Assembly (NCBI GenBank): GCA_001687465.1
Contig: LVLI01000593.1
Location: 1 to 64,000, forward strand
Source: Halocafeteria seosinensis
Lineage: Eukaryota > Sar > Bigyra > Bicosoecida
Direction of reading: 5' to 3'
Length of the DNA stretch: 64,000 bases
Of this stretch, positions 1 to 11,385 are shown piece after piece. Made by a program: the position numbers and the translations under genes. The notes under the pieces were generated by a model. That model was not told the origin of the DNA. It searched no databases and saw only the letters and a program-made list of their open reading frames with translations. Each line of letters starts with the position of its first letter. Position 1 is the stretch's first letter.

Positions 1-298
1 TTGAATTCCTTCGTTGCGTGCGTCCCGGGGCTTACGGGATACACCGGCTTCTGCGAGAGATTTTGTTAGCACATAACTAAACAGTGAATAAATATCACGC
101 TCAAATTCCTTACCCTCTCTTCTCGCCTTGAGAAAATCGTTTACAGTTTGCTGTACGCTCTCCGTTTGCTTAAGCAACGTCCCACATTTTGCAGCATGTT
201 CGACTTTCTGAATCCATATAAATTCCTAGAAAGTTCTGCTTTCCCAGCACCATTCTATAGTTATGGGATGTATTCCGATACGTGTATTTCCGATAATC

Positions 299-1015
299 AT
301 GGCAGCAAGGTCTCCAACCGAGGTACGTGTTGCTGAACTTGAGAATTCAGCGTCCCTGTTTAAGATGATGGAGTGTACATGCGCTAAGCCGGATACCGCA
401 AAGCAAAGGCAATAACATTTCTCATCTTTTATTCTGAACAGAGTTCCCAAGAGGGACAGACGGTTGCTGTGGAAGGTCGAGGACATCCTGCCAGGGAGGT
501 ACTTCTATTTGAAATATGCAGCGAGGTGAAATGCTTAATGTGCTCTCTCGTATGAGTACACAGCAATCGTCTAAGGATACCTGTCAAATTGAACCGTCGT
601 TGGAAGCATGTGGCGAAGCACTGCACGTAGTATGTACCCAGATTGTGCCAATCCGTAGTGCTGCTCGGCCTCCTACCTTTTCCAAATATAACAGGAAGAA
701 TTGGGTTTGGTTGTGAGCTTACCACAAACATTGGCACCAACATTGGACTCTATTTTCCCTCTCCCTGAATCTGCTGAAGATCGAGCGAAGTTTTACAAGC
801 TTTGCCGAAAACGACCTGCGCATATTGATGAAAAATCGTTCTGCGACTTAGTTAACAAAGTCATAGTTCAAGGTGTCCTTCATTGGCTTTCACCCTTTGG
901 GCTCACCAAGGGAATTCACCCAATCATCAGAGTCCTTTATGTTTTCCATATCGGAAGTTTCAACGGATTCGAAATAACTGAACTTCCAGTTAGGGTACTC
1001 AGAAGGCTCAAATAA
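299..1015 (+). CDS. Unknown small protein, four exons
   Basis: I do not recognise this protein. Four exons can be joined in phase 0 throughout: 299..322, 442..498, 564..626 and 695..1015, giving about 154 residues. The donors are GTACGT, GTACTT and GTAGTA, and each acceptor is a clear CAG. The last exon is rich in charged residues around RAKFYKLCRKR and has no obvious signal peptide or membrane segment. Its final 126 bases lie antisense to the 3' end of the HNH nuclease gene, so the true stop may be earlier if an unseen intron starts near 870. If exon 1 is read through its donor, the frame also stays open for 30 further codons, so a short unspliced product is possible. The case for a gene rests only on the consistent splice phases. 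Confidence 0.4.
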
Positions 1016-2110
1016 CCAAAATTCAGTACCGTTAGCATGGGTGCCCAGCAAAACTTTGCCATCCACCTCTTGAAGCTTATGATTCCCGTTCTTCCAGTAA
1101 TCAAATGCAGACTTGGAGTGATTCACTAGTATCCTTTTCCAGGGTCTATGGTTAGTGGGAAATTTCAGTCGCTTTTGATGTAGCTTGGGCTCGTCATTCC
1201 GCACTTTAGGGTCAAGTACGACACTGTAAAATATGTCACGGATAAAGTCCCATAGAAATGTTAGACGGCGCCTATCAAAAAGCTCCTCAACTCTATCTGA
1301 AAGGTAAAGGCCATTTCGAGGGTCATTTATATCCTCGGGGTAGAGTCCCCAATCTGACATGATTGCCGATCCGTGAACGGGGCAGAGGTGAGCGGCGCGT
1401 AAGTTTGTTCTAGCACCCGTCAGCTGGCACTTGGGGCGTGCAACTGAATACTTTTTCCGCTTGTTGTCGTATTCCCCAAAATAGTAACTCTTGACTTGAT
1501 GAGCAAAATCTTTGCATCGGGCAGGCGATGTTTGAGTAAAATGGTCCCACGGGTTACGTTGGCGGTCCCAAGCACTCGTCACTTGTGCAATAAACTCGGA
1601 CATCTTCTTCTCGATTCCTTCTGTAGGCTCCTCTTCCTCATGTTTACAAATGTAGCGAATCAAACCTATCAGACTTGACTGCAAACCAGAGAATTCGAAG
1701 GCTTTGAAAATAGAGGCATTCTCCTCCCACCACGCCTTCACCTTCTCTGTTGCTTTCTTGTCTTCGTTACCAAGAAAAACCCGTTTCAGTTTTCCTTCCT
1801 CGAAGACCACACGAGCCTCTGAATCTCTAGCTAAAAAGCAGGCTACAATGAGTTCTCTTCGCAGTGCTTCAAAGTTCTCTTCGGCTAGCTTACGGGCAAT
1901 ACCTTGCTCCGAGGGCACCGAAATGCACTTCGCGACCTCATCGTCCATTTCTCGTACTCCTACCTTTCCACCAAGCTCAAGACATGTATCAATGCCTGTG
2001 TTGAGCTCGTCATCCATACCGTCTTTGACAGTACATGCTCCAATGAAGTAGTCCTTTTGTTCCTGAAGCGCTCGAACCAACTTCGGCAAAGGGGTAGCAG
2101 CAGCAGCCAT
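890..2110 (-). CDS. HNH endonuclease-domain protein
   Basis: Intronless frame of 406 residues from the ATG at 2110. An in-frame ATG at 2194 would add 28 residues, but the protein starting MAAAATPLPK looks more natural. The C-terminal half carries a zinc-finger-like HNH_2-type core: CQLTG at about residue 228, RAAHLCP around 237-243 (the catalytic-type His), then NGLYLSD and LFDRRRLTF around 266-285. The N-terminal 200 residues are mostly helical and charged and are not recognised. HNH folds of this type cut or nick DNA. They occur both in bacteria and as scattered genes in fungi and protists, often of uncertain role. No partner methylase or immunity gene is next to it. The domain call is good; the biological role is unknown. 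Confidence 0.75.
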   Translation of the reverse strand: MAAAATPLPKLVRALQEQKDYFIGACTVKDGMDDELNTGIDTCLELGGKVGVREMDDEVAKCISVPSEQGIARKLAEENFEALRRELIVACFLARDSEARVVFEEGKLKRVFLGNEDKKATEKVKAWWEENASIFKAFEFSGLQSSLIGLIRYICKHEEEEPTEGIEKKMSEFIAQVTSAWDRQRNPWDHFTQTSPARCKDFAHQVKSYYFGEYDNKRKKYSVARPKCQLTGARTNLRAAHLCPVHGSAIMSDWGLYPEDINDPRNGLYLSDRVEELFDRRRLTFLWDFIRDIFYSVVLDPKVRNDEPKLHQKRLKFPTNHRPWKRILVNHSKSAFDYWKNGNHKLQEVDGKVLLGTHANGTEFWLFEPSEYPNWKFSYFESVETSDMENIKDSDDWVNSLGEPKG

Positions 2111-3077
2111 TTCCGATACACCGTATGTTTGTATGTATAGTACAAGGATTCTTCTTTGTTTTGTTTCTTGACTCCCTCGTGATGATTTCCTCATGGCAAT
2201 CTACTACGAGTGCCAAACTGGCAGGCTGGCACAAAAGTTACATAGGTCCGGCTCCCTGTTGGGAGAAGGGGATTGGTGGTCACATTATGTATTGTTATGG
2301 TAGCGTACATATCTGGGATGTCCCTAGTATGACATGAGACGATGCGGTGCCGCCTGGAGTCTCCAAGACCGAACGAATCCTTGGAAGGAGCGTGACAAGT
2401 ACAGCAACACTAATTATAGAATGACATTTACGACGACAGACTTGCGTGCTATGACCGCCGTGTTCTTTCGATGCTTCTCTTATCGCTCCCCCGGGGTCTA
2501 TAGGTGATAGTTGGATATCTCCCCCCTCCCCAGGCAACTCACCAGTTTGGTTGCATACGTTTCGTTTCTTGTTTCTGTTCGGATTTAACATGAGTCTATG
2601 GCCTCACCATTTTATGATCTGTTGTCGGCTCGAAATCGGAAGTGTCGCAAAGTCTTGTCGCTGATATCCAATCCTGATCAGGGAAGGTCAGTATCCGTCC
2701 TATCGCCTACAAGGCCAAAGACACACACGACGACCCAACCCGACAGTCTGAAACTCGGCTTGCGTCTGCTGCGGCGAGAACACTGCTTGTCAGTAATAAC
2801 CTTCTACTAACGATTGGATGTCTTGTACAATGCACCGTAGCAAACTACCCGGTCTATCCGTTTCCTTTCAAATTACTTAGCTGCATCGTTGTCTCACGTC
2901 AATGACCGCGGTAGGACAAGTAGCAGCGGCATCTGGATCATAACCAGGAATAGTCCAGCGGAACGGAGCCAGCTATATAGTTCGTCTTCATCAATTAGTA
3001 TGAGCAAACGCATATGATCCTACTCAAAGGCTCATCCCGCTCTTCGAGAGGGCACGGACTGAATGGTTCCACCTTAG
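2111..3077. other. Intergenic stretch, no gene seen
   Basis: Reading frames here are short (under 100 codons), without splice patterns that join into a protein or any recognisable motif. The part just above 2111 should contain the promoter of the HNH gene. Confidence 0.5.
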
Positions 3078-3488
3078 GAACCTCCCAATGGTGAGGAGCC
3101 AGAGATTAGGTTCATACGCAGGGCCTTAAACTCGACTGCCGAGCGCTTGGCTAAGACCGCGTCAAACAACCCAATGGGAACTGGTTTCTCTTGCTTAGAC
3201 TGGCAACCTAGAGCTACGCATACGGTAGATGATGTCGAGAGGTCTATCGACTTCAGGCTCCACGACAAGCGGATCCTCGTCCACTGGAAGGGCTAGTCAG
3301 AGGCAGCACGGACGTGGGAACCGGTTTCGTGGCTTCAGAAGGACCCGGGTAACCGCATATTCTTTGACATCGCGCAGGAAATGTACAACAACCTGGGCTT
3401 TGTTGACGAAACTGAGGTGGACGGAACTCCTAGCGTCAGATGGGGGCTTGGCATTGGCCACAACTGTTGCGTCTGGACCAACACTTAA
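3078..3488 (+). pseudogene. Chromodomain-containing relic, probably retroelement
   Basis: A frame of 137 codons is open except for one in-frame TAG at 3294-3296. Around that stop the translation reads VERSIDFRLHDKRILVHWKG, then the stop, then TWEPVSWL. This is the signature of a chromodomain (hydrophobic strand, VxWKGY, then TWEP and a helix), with the stop replacing the residue that is normally aromatic. Chromodomains of this form are common at the C-terminus of integrases of Ty3/gypsy chromoviruses, and the Pro/Arg-rich open stretch that follows in another frame (about 3540-3690) would suit a decayed polyprotein tail. No integrase core, reverse transcriptase or LTR was found close by, so the element type is an inference. 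Confidence 0.5.
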
Positions 3489-4480
3489 TCCTAACTGCGC
3501 TGCTGTGGCAGGCTCAGGGCTTCTCGTCCCAGACTAAGCCTTGACAGTAACTCTGACATCGTTGGCGCGGGCATGGCACCTCCCCCGAGGCCTCCTGAGC
3601 AAAACCGGTGTTGTGTTCCCTCACGGCGCATGTCAGCAAGGCTGCAGGAACAGCGGGTCCGTCGCTGCTTAACACGGGCGCATACCACTCCTCGTTAAGA
3701 GGATGTGGTCAACTCCCCCGACGGTGGGCTATCTGTCACATATGTATGTGTGTGTGTACTCACAAGTACAATTGGGTATCACAAACGTACACAAGTAGAC
3801 AGTTTCCAGCCTTTTATTCCCGAAACGAAGCGAAGAAAAGATCAGAGATTCCCCAAGAAGCTGACACATAACCTTTACCTCCGTTGAAGCGAGGGAGCAA
3901 GCCAAGCAAGCCACTACAGCCTGAATTAGGAGATATTCTGTATGGAATCATAGCGGTAGCTGCCATTGGAGTGTTAATGCCTCGTTGTACGAGAATTCTC
4001 CGGTTCCTTTTACTCGACACTACTTTATCATATAAAAAGACGGCAATTTGCAATACCGTACGTCGGAACCCTGCTTCCCGACTAGTGTTTGGGGTTTAGA
4101 CGCAGTTCGAACGAACACTCTCCAATTCTACGTCGTGATGAGTGTTCAGGAAGCTTCACCAGCGCACTGCGTACTAAAGCCTCATTTTCACGTTTGCCAT
4201 AGCTGGCAGTCTAAGACTGTGCAAGTACAGTAAGTGGCCACTAAATTCTTGACTCCACTACTGTACCGCCAGGCAAGTAATTTCGACATATTCATTGCAG
4301 CGACCAAACTATAGGTATCTCCGGTCACCCCACGATCGTTTAGGACCAGTGGGAGCCACAATGGCGCACTTGTCAGACTTGTGAACAGCTCGCCAATTCT
4401 TGGATTCGCCGAAGTTCTCGGTTGTTAAGGTGCAATGTATTCAGATCTTAACTTTTGCGACGATTAGCTGCAACCACAAG
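3489..4480. other. Intergenic stretch, no gene seen
   Basis: Only short overlapping frames are present in all six readings. The first 200 bases may belong to the decayed element described just upstream. A short TG-rich run lies near 3745-3758. Confidence 0.5.
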
Positions 4481-5770
4481 TTACTCCAATAACGTTCCGA
4501 AACCAGCGGTATTAGTAACATCAAAGCACCAAGAGGAGAGTCGCTCAAATGCTGAAGCTTTTAAGAACGGTTGTGCCATCACGAAGGACATTACGTAGAG
4601 TGTCCCAATTACAACATATCGCCGCATGCGCACCGGAACGATATGCTCCATAGTCCTCCAAAAGAGCATGCAGACCAATTGGATGGCGAAGAATCCCACT
4701 TGAGATCCATCCAGTATTCCGAAAGTGCTCTGCGAGATCAAATGTTAAAAAGAAGCACGTCCTCTATAGACGTTAGAATAATAATAACGTAAGGAGGTAC
4801 GTACATAGCATAGCAGTTCGTGCCATACACCACTGATAAGGAAAACTGATGCGAAGCAGACACTTCTTGGTAGACCTTGCTTGCGGAGAGGAACATACAC
4901 TGAATATTTTAGAGCATGATGAACTGGAATATTCCAGTTCGACCAAAAGTCAGCAAACCCGTTGGACTGCAGAGGCGATCCGAACACATCAGGAGCAATC
5001 ATGCCAACATTATCGAGAAGCATTTTTACAATTTCTTGAGACGTTGAGATAAAGCAATACATCTCCAAACAGAAAACTAATACTCTCCAAGCATACGGCT
5101 TTGTTACGTCTTTTACCACAAAGTCAACATACAGAATCACGAGAGAACCCGCAGTCTTGAGGAAAATGGATCGAAGTAGCGGCAACGAAGCCGGTCGATT
5201 ATATCCACACTTGATTCCGTCGCTTCCATGACGCCATGCAGGGTGAAGCCAGGGAATACCAATTGCTTGATGAATTAGCAATTTCTGGTAGATGACGAAC
5301 CTCCGGAATAAACTTAAGTGATCCTTAGGCTGGGTGTATACCTCCTGAATGGGGGGCGGTATACCTATCAGAAGTCGGTTCCAAGAATCCTGTGTGCCTT
5401 CCGCTTTCTTCGAACGGGGCTGAAAGTTTCCCACTAGAACTGCTAGCCGCCTATGGGTGGTTAAGAAGAGATGGCCACTTAGAGCTATGCCAAAAAACTG
5501 CATCTAGTGAGCATCGCTTATTCTGAGTTAGCGCCACACATGGAAAACACCTCTACTTACCGCACCTACACCAGAAACTACCCGGAAGTGCCCAACGAAG
5601 ATCCATAAGAACGTAGCTATCATGAGTATAAGTAGTTGGTGCTTGGTTCGAATGTTTGAGTAAACTAGTTCTAGTTGTATGGCTGTGAGAACTGAGTGCC
5701 CAAGCCACCACACTACCAAGCTCGCAAGCGGCGACGGTCGGAGATCGAGTTCCCAGGTCATAATTGTCAA
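4481..5770 (-). CDS. MBOAT-family membrane O-acyltransferase
   Basis: Three exons join in phase 0: 5770..5561, 5503..4805 and 4729..4481, giving 385 residues. The introns are 57 and 75 nt with GTAAGT and GTACGT donors. The protein has about eight hydrophobic segments. The MBOAT core is visible at FWSNWNIPVH (about residues 256-265) and at the active-site histidine in SGVWHE (His about 298), in the spacing expected for wax synthase/DGAT1-type enzymes of the endoplasmic reticulum, which transfer fatty acyl groups from acyl-CoA to an alcohol or diacylglycerol. FWxxWNxPVH resembles DGAT1, whereas the short length (DGAT1 is about 500 residues) is nearer to wax synthases. The acceptor substrate cannot be chosen from sequence. 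The start is the first ATG of a hydrophobic exon; an upstream leader exon is not excluded. Confidence 0.75.
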
Positions 5771-6469
5771 ATTTCATACACTACGACACGTCGACAACTC
5801 CTTTCAAATCTTATATAATTGATTTCCGGAACATTATGGAAAAGTCTGAGTAGTGTCGATACGCAAGAGTGTGTACGGGTTTGTTCACTACCATCTGACG
5901 TGGTTGAGATGGCAGAGATCCGGTACAATGTAGAATTGTACACTGCCGAGCGACGCGGCATTCACAAATTCACGTATACCATTGTTTTCGGCACATTAGG
6001 AATTGCACGCGGACTTTTTTCCCACGAAGAGCAAATCCTACTCTCTCAAACTATTGTGCTGAATTTAACTAAACTACCTACACGCACTGGCCGCCTGGGC
6101 CTGAGTTGTGAGTCAACTGACTCACAACTCACACTGCTTACTTCATGGTGCCGAGGTACACAGCCGTAAACCTTTAGCTAGCGTAACCGGATAGAAAGGA
6201 CTGGATTGCTGAAGTCCAGAAAGAAAGAAAAGAAGGAACTGAGACATACACTTCGTGAACATCCTGTGTATTGGGACCGGGACAGTCAGGGGAGGTACCT
6301 ATTGTTTACGACGGGGGAAATAGTTGGACTGCGGGCGCCGACGACTGCCCAGGTCCACGCACTGCTTGATGTTGTCTTCCACTCCAACCAATTTGTTTAC
6401 TTCTACTGAAAATGGACTGGACGCGAACCCCGTTTAATCGATAATACACTGGAAGCATGTTGGAAAGGC
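5771..6469. other. Intergenic region upstream of the MBOAT gene
   Basis: This holds the 5' flank of the MBOAT gene and the 3' flank of the copper ATPase gene. A plus-strand frame of 116 codons (5819-6169) has no recognisable features and I do not call it a gene. A strong inverted repeat is listed separately. Confidence 0.5.
6103..6130. repeat. Near-perfect palindrome with TGAGTCA half-sites
   Basis: Arm GAGTTGTGAGTCA (6103-6115), a two-base spacer AC, then its exact reverse complement (6118-6130). Each arm ends in TGAGTCA, an AP-1/bZIP-like core. It lies about 330 bp upstream of the MBOAT start codon. Confidence 0.85.
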
Positions 6470-9400
6470 TCAATGGCATTGGCAGTTGTCACAGCAACGC
6501 TTGTCTCCATTACTAGCGCAACAATCTGTGGCCTCTTGGACGTTGATGTGTACCTCTGGCACAGCAGCGGGATCTTCGACAACTGATCCACTCTTGGTAA
6601 CGCTGAACCTCTTATTACCAGAGCAATCGTGGCATTCACATTTGCAGCGGGAAGTGATATCCATCATATCAAAGCCGGACTCGTCTCCCACTGTATTTTC
6701 TAAGAGAGGGTTCTTCTCTGAGGATCCCATAGGAAGTGCCCGGGTACTGGCGGGTCCAAGCTGTTTGCTACGGAGTAACATAGAGCGAACGTCAGGTTTC
6801 TTGTACAGACGCAGTAGCAAACTTGACACAACCACGGAGACGGAGGAGAGTGCCATTGCCAAGCCGGCAAAAGCAGGTGGCAACCCAATCTTCGTCGCAG
6901 GAAAGAGAACACCCGCAGCCAAAGGAATCCCGATGGTGTTGTACATAAGAGCCCAAAGCAAGTTGATCTTAATTCTTCTGAACACAGTCCGTGATAAATC
7001 GATCGCTGTAACGACATCTCTCAGGTCACTTCGTACAAGAACGATGTCTCCAGTTTCGACAGCAATTTGCGTCCCAGCCCCCACAGCGATTCCAACGTTG
7101 GCTGTGGCTAATGCGGGGGAGTCATTGATGCCATCTCCTACCATTGCCACAACATTGTTATCGTCTTGAAGTTCCTTAATCTTTTGGGCTTTTCCATCTG
7201 GACTAACACCGGCCAATACGTTGGACGCTTCAATGCCGACAGTCTCGGCTACAGCCTTGGCAGTTCTTTCATTGTCACCGGTAATCATCCATACGGCAAT
7301 GCCAAGGTACTTGAGAGCCGCTACTACGGTTGCTGATTCGTCTCTGGGGGAATCTGCGATACCAATGATACCCCGAATGATGCCATTCGTTGCAAGCAGA
7401 ATGCCAGTTTCTCCCCATTCTTGGATTCGTTGAAGCTCTTGAATAGTTCGTGATTTCACATGAACCGAATTGTTGTCCATCCAGGTTTTGTTGCCGATGA
7501 GAACGTCCGTTTTACCGACACTACAGGAAACTCCTTGCCCCGGTTCTACTACGTATGTGTCCGGATCGGCTGCCGTAGCTTCCAGGCGTTTCCGTTTTTC
7601 GCTTGGCTGAAGTGATTTTGCAGCTTCGATGATCGCCTGACCCAACGGATGCTCACTTCCGGCTTCGGCCACGGCTGCGTACTGTAGGACTTGTTTTGGA
7701 TCAAAATCCACATCAACGTGCTCGCCTTCATTACTACTCTCCCACGGCGTAATGGTAACGTTTTTCACAGCAGGCTTTCCTTCCGTCAGAGTACCAGTCT
7801 TGTCGAAAACAACGGTACTAACGTTGTGAGTGGTCTCCAGTGGACCTGCTCCTTTGATCAATACGCCATTCTGCGCACCTACGCCAGTGCCTACCATTAC
7901 GGCAGTCGGAGTCGCAAGCCCCAGAGCACAAGGACACGCAATGACGATTGTAGCCAGTGCGAAGTCAAGAACGAACAAAAATTTTGTTGATCCAGAAGGA
8001 ATCCATGTCGAAGGTATGGAGCCACTGTACATCGCCGACGCCCAGACAATGAATGTAAGAATCGAAATACCAATTACTGTAGGAGCAAATCTCCCGGAGA
8101 TCTTATCTGCCAGGTCCTGAATAGGGGCCTTACTCAATTGCGCTTCTTCAACGAGCCTAACAATTTGAGCTAGCGTACTGTCGTCGTCTGACTTTGTTGC
8201 CATTATTATCATGACCCCGCTGCTGTTCACAGTACCCCCGAAGACATCTTCACCTGCACTTTTGGACACGGGGACGCTTTCTCCGGTCAACATACTTTCG
8301 TCAACTGAGCTCTTTCCTGCTATCACAACTCCATCTACTGGAATGCGAGAGCCCGGATATACTTTGCAACAGACTCCAGGTCCCACATCAGATATTTCAA
8401 CATTCTGTTCCTCAAACCCAGGATGAAACGCAGCACTCGTTATGCCGCTGTCGTGAGCCAGGGTCACTAAATCGTTATTGCTCATTTTGGTATCCTCTTT
8501 GATGCCAAAAGAAAATATGGTTCCTCCCTCTTTGGACAATGCCACGGCAGAAGTCGGCTGAAGCTCCATCAACGACGCTAAAGCATCGTTAGTTCGACCT
8601 TTAGCGCGGGCCTCTAAGTATTTTCCCATGACAACAAAAGCCAGAAGCAACGCGGACGTCTCAAAAAATTCGTGGCTTTTGTAAACACCACTGGAAGCAA
8701 TTGCAATAATAACATCAATCAGAGAGGCCACGTACGCTACCGTCGTTCCTACCATGATGAGGAAGTCCATACCAATGTTACCGTGCTTAATACCATTCCA
8801 TGTATTCCTGTAGAAGGGAGCCCCGATATAGAATTGGACAGGGGTCGCCAAAAGCCACCCAACAAAAGCTTGAACTGTGAGGCCCTTGACGCCAAAGGCA
8901 TAGTGAGCCATTGCCTCTTCAACAGGCGGGGTCGATGGGGGTAATATCATGGTGATTAAAAAAAGAGGGAAGGCAAAAACCATGGAAAAGCAGAGCCTCC
9001 AAAGCCAAATTCGCATCGCCTCCGCTTGTCGTGCCTTCATTTCATCTAGGCCCGACCTTGAACCTTTGCCTTTGCTGCCCCCTGTCCGCTCTGCCCCAAA
9101 TCCTACATGCTGTATCGCTTCAATTATTTCATTGGAGCTTATCACACTGGAATCGTATGTAACCTCTCCTCTTTCCATCGTTAGAGCTATGTGAGCTTCA
9201 ACTACACCCGACTGTCGTAGCAAATGCTGTTCGATCTTGTTTGCACATGAGGCGCAGCTCATACCCGAAATGTTGAGCGTTACAGTTGAGCTTTCCTGAT
9301 CTTGCAGAGTTGCCTCGAATCCTAGTTCATTAATCTTTTCAGCCAACGCTTGAGGTGAAATGATTTTCGGATTATGTTTTATTTCGCCCAGTTCGAGTGA

Positions 9401-10787
9401 CACTGAGACACTAACTGAGGTCACCCCCTCCATTTCTTTTAGATTTCGTTCAATACTGGAAGAGCAGGAGGCACAGCTCATGCCTTTGATCATAACCTTG
9501 GTAGACTTCTCCTCGCTACCCTTATCGGTGTTCGCCTGGTAAGTATTCTTGCCTTTTCCACCATGATCTGCTTTTTCTGATTGCCTCTCGGGAGACGCAT
9601 ACTCACAGCCCACATCGCGCAAAGTGGCATTGAATCCTACGTTGTTGATGCAGCCTTCAATTTGTTTAGGAGTCGTGCTATTCGGTTGAAATAGCACCAC
9701 GGCTTCCTTGTTTTCCAACGATACATCCGCCTTCTCTACCCCATCGGCCTTTTCGAGAGCCTTCTGGATAGTATTTACGCACGACTGGCATGTCATACCT
9801 TCTACACTGAGGTAGCATACGTGCTGTTCATCGATTCCTGTCTCTGAGGTGGTGGCAACCTTGTTATCTTGGTAAGCCTGGCAATCAAAACCGAGAATGT
9901 CCACCATGTCAGCCAGTTTGCTGTAATTTGTCGAGTCGCTTTTATATAAAACCGTAGCGGAATTGTTCTGCAGAGAAACGTCGGCTTGAACGACTCCATT
10001 CACGTTTTCAAGACCTTGTTTCACCGTCCCTACACAGGAAGAGCATGTCATGCCTTCCACAGTTAGAACACATCTTCGGTAAGAAGGCTTCAAGCTCTCG
10101 TTGACAGCAGATTCTGACAGAATTTCACAGTCGAATCCAAGCGCATCAACAGTAGATTTCAGATCGTTAGTCGAAACGTTGGTCGGATCATACGATACAG
10201 TGCCTTTGCTATCCTGCAACGATACCTGCACGGAATCGACTCCCTCCAGTTTACTCAAGCCATTCTCCACCGTGCTCGTGCACGATCCACACGTCATGCC
10301 CGTTATTTTCAAGGTACATTTCTTTCCTGCTTGAGCGCTCGACTGATGCCATTCTGTGGCGTCAAAACCGACAATGTCCAATCTCTGAATTAATTGCTCT
10401 GGAGTTGGTCCCTGGCTCGTGTGCTGCTGCTGCTTGCTCTTGTTCTTACACCCTTTCTGATTCCCCAACGTGGAGTCCTCCGTCAACAGTCTTTGTGAAG
10501 GAGCCTCTGACGAACCTGAACGTGGTGCTGTATGAACATGAACTAGCTTATTCTCGAGGTCAATCTCAATGTCTTTGACCCCCTCTTCCTGGTGCAGTGC
10601 GTGCCGAATTGTCGTCCCACAGCTCTTCATACTGCACCCATGCCCTTGAAACGTGGGTGAACAGATACAGAGAGATTGTAAAGAGGACAATATGGACGTA
10701 CCACATCATCTCAGGAACGTGTAATGTGATAATAGAGGCATCTTCGGGCTCCTGTTCTCGGGTCGAAACCATCTCGTACGAGGCCAT
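6470..10787 (-). CDS. Copper-transporting P1B-type ATPase, six HMA domains
   Basis: Two exons, 10787..10702 and 10631..6470, separated by a 70-nt intron, give 1415 residues. This P-type pump moves Cu(I) across a membrane (ATP7/CopA family). Metal-binding CxxC sites lie at GMTCGSC 140, GMTCSSC 222, GMTCQSC 307, GMSCASC 412 and GMSCASC 485. A first, divergent HMA domain has MMCMKSCGTT at about 28-36, whose Cys29 codon is split by the intron. The core carries TGES about 811, the ion-channel CPC 928-930, the phosphorylated Asp in DKTGT 972, the SEHPLG motif 1021-1026 and GDGIND 1194-1199. The tail after about 1357 is Cys/His-rich (CKCECHDC, then a final CCDNCQCH), unusual for the family and possibly another metal-binding segment. 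All catalytic residues are present. Confidence 0.95.
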
Positions 10788-11385
10788 TTTTCGTCCAATC
10801 TGTTACGTTTTTTCACAAAAGACTCACAACAAATTTTAAAAACCGAGGAGGAGCACTCATGTACTCGTACCAACCTCTATGATACCGTGAATAGCCTTGT
10901 ATATGTGCAGATTCTTGGCGAAGCCCCTGGAAAAAGACAACAATCATTTCGTCGACTAAAACTTCAACGTTTCAACATGGAATCCGATGGAGACCGCAGC
11001 CTCGACTCGAGCTGCGTCCGAACACTTTGAACCCGGGGGCTAATAGATTGATATGAATAAACCGTCACGAACACATAAATACAGACGCTAACATACGGTA
11101 CTAAATTGTAATCATTCACGAATGTGGGTTACATGGGAAATGCTTTGTATACGTATGGTAGTGTTTATTACCACGTCGGGGCATTAGCTTGAAGTCCCTA
11201 CCGTAGATTGGCGAACCACGTCATCAAGTCTTGCGTGGCTGCAAGGAGGCGTACATTGACGGTACAGTTTGCATATTTTGTACCAGTAGGTATTGTCAGA
11301 GTTCGCCAGAAATTGAACATCGAGGAAAGCCTCTGGACAAAATAAGGTACATCTTTTGCGAGAAGGATAAGCTACTGAAGCTACG
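10788..11385. promoter_or_regulatory. Divergent intergenic region, ATPase and SDR genes
   Basis: About 600 bp lie between the start codons of the minus-strand copper ATPase and the plus-strand dehydrogenase, so it should hold both promoters. No TATA box or named element is convincing. Confidence 0.45.

Noticed and set aside
5819-6169. 116-codon plus-strand gene
   Set aside because: It covers the palindrome and the MBOAT promoter, has no family features and would overlap regulatory DNA.
6486-7169. 227-codon plus-strand frame
   Set aside because: Antisense to the end of the copper ATPase, whose motifs are unambiguous in the other strand.
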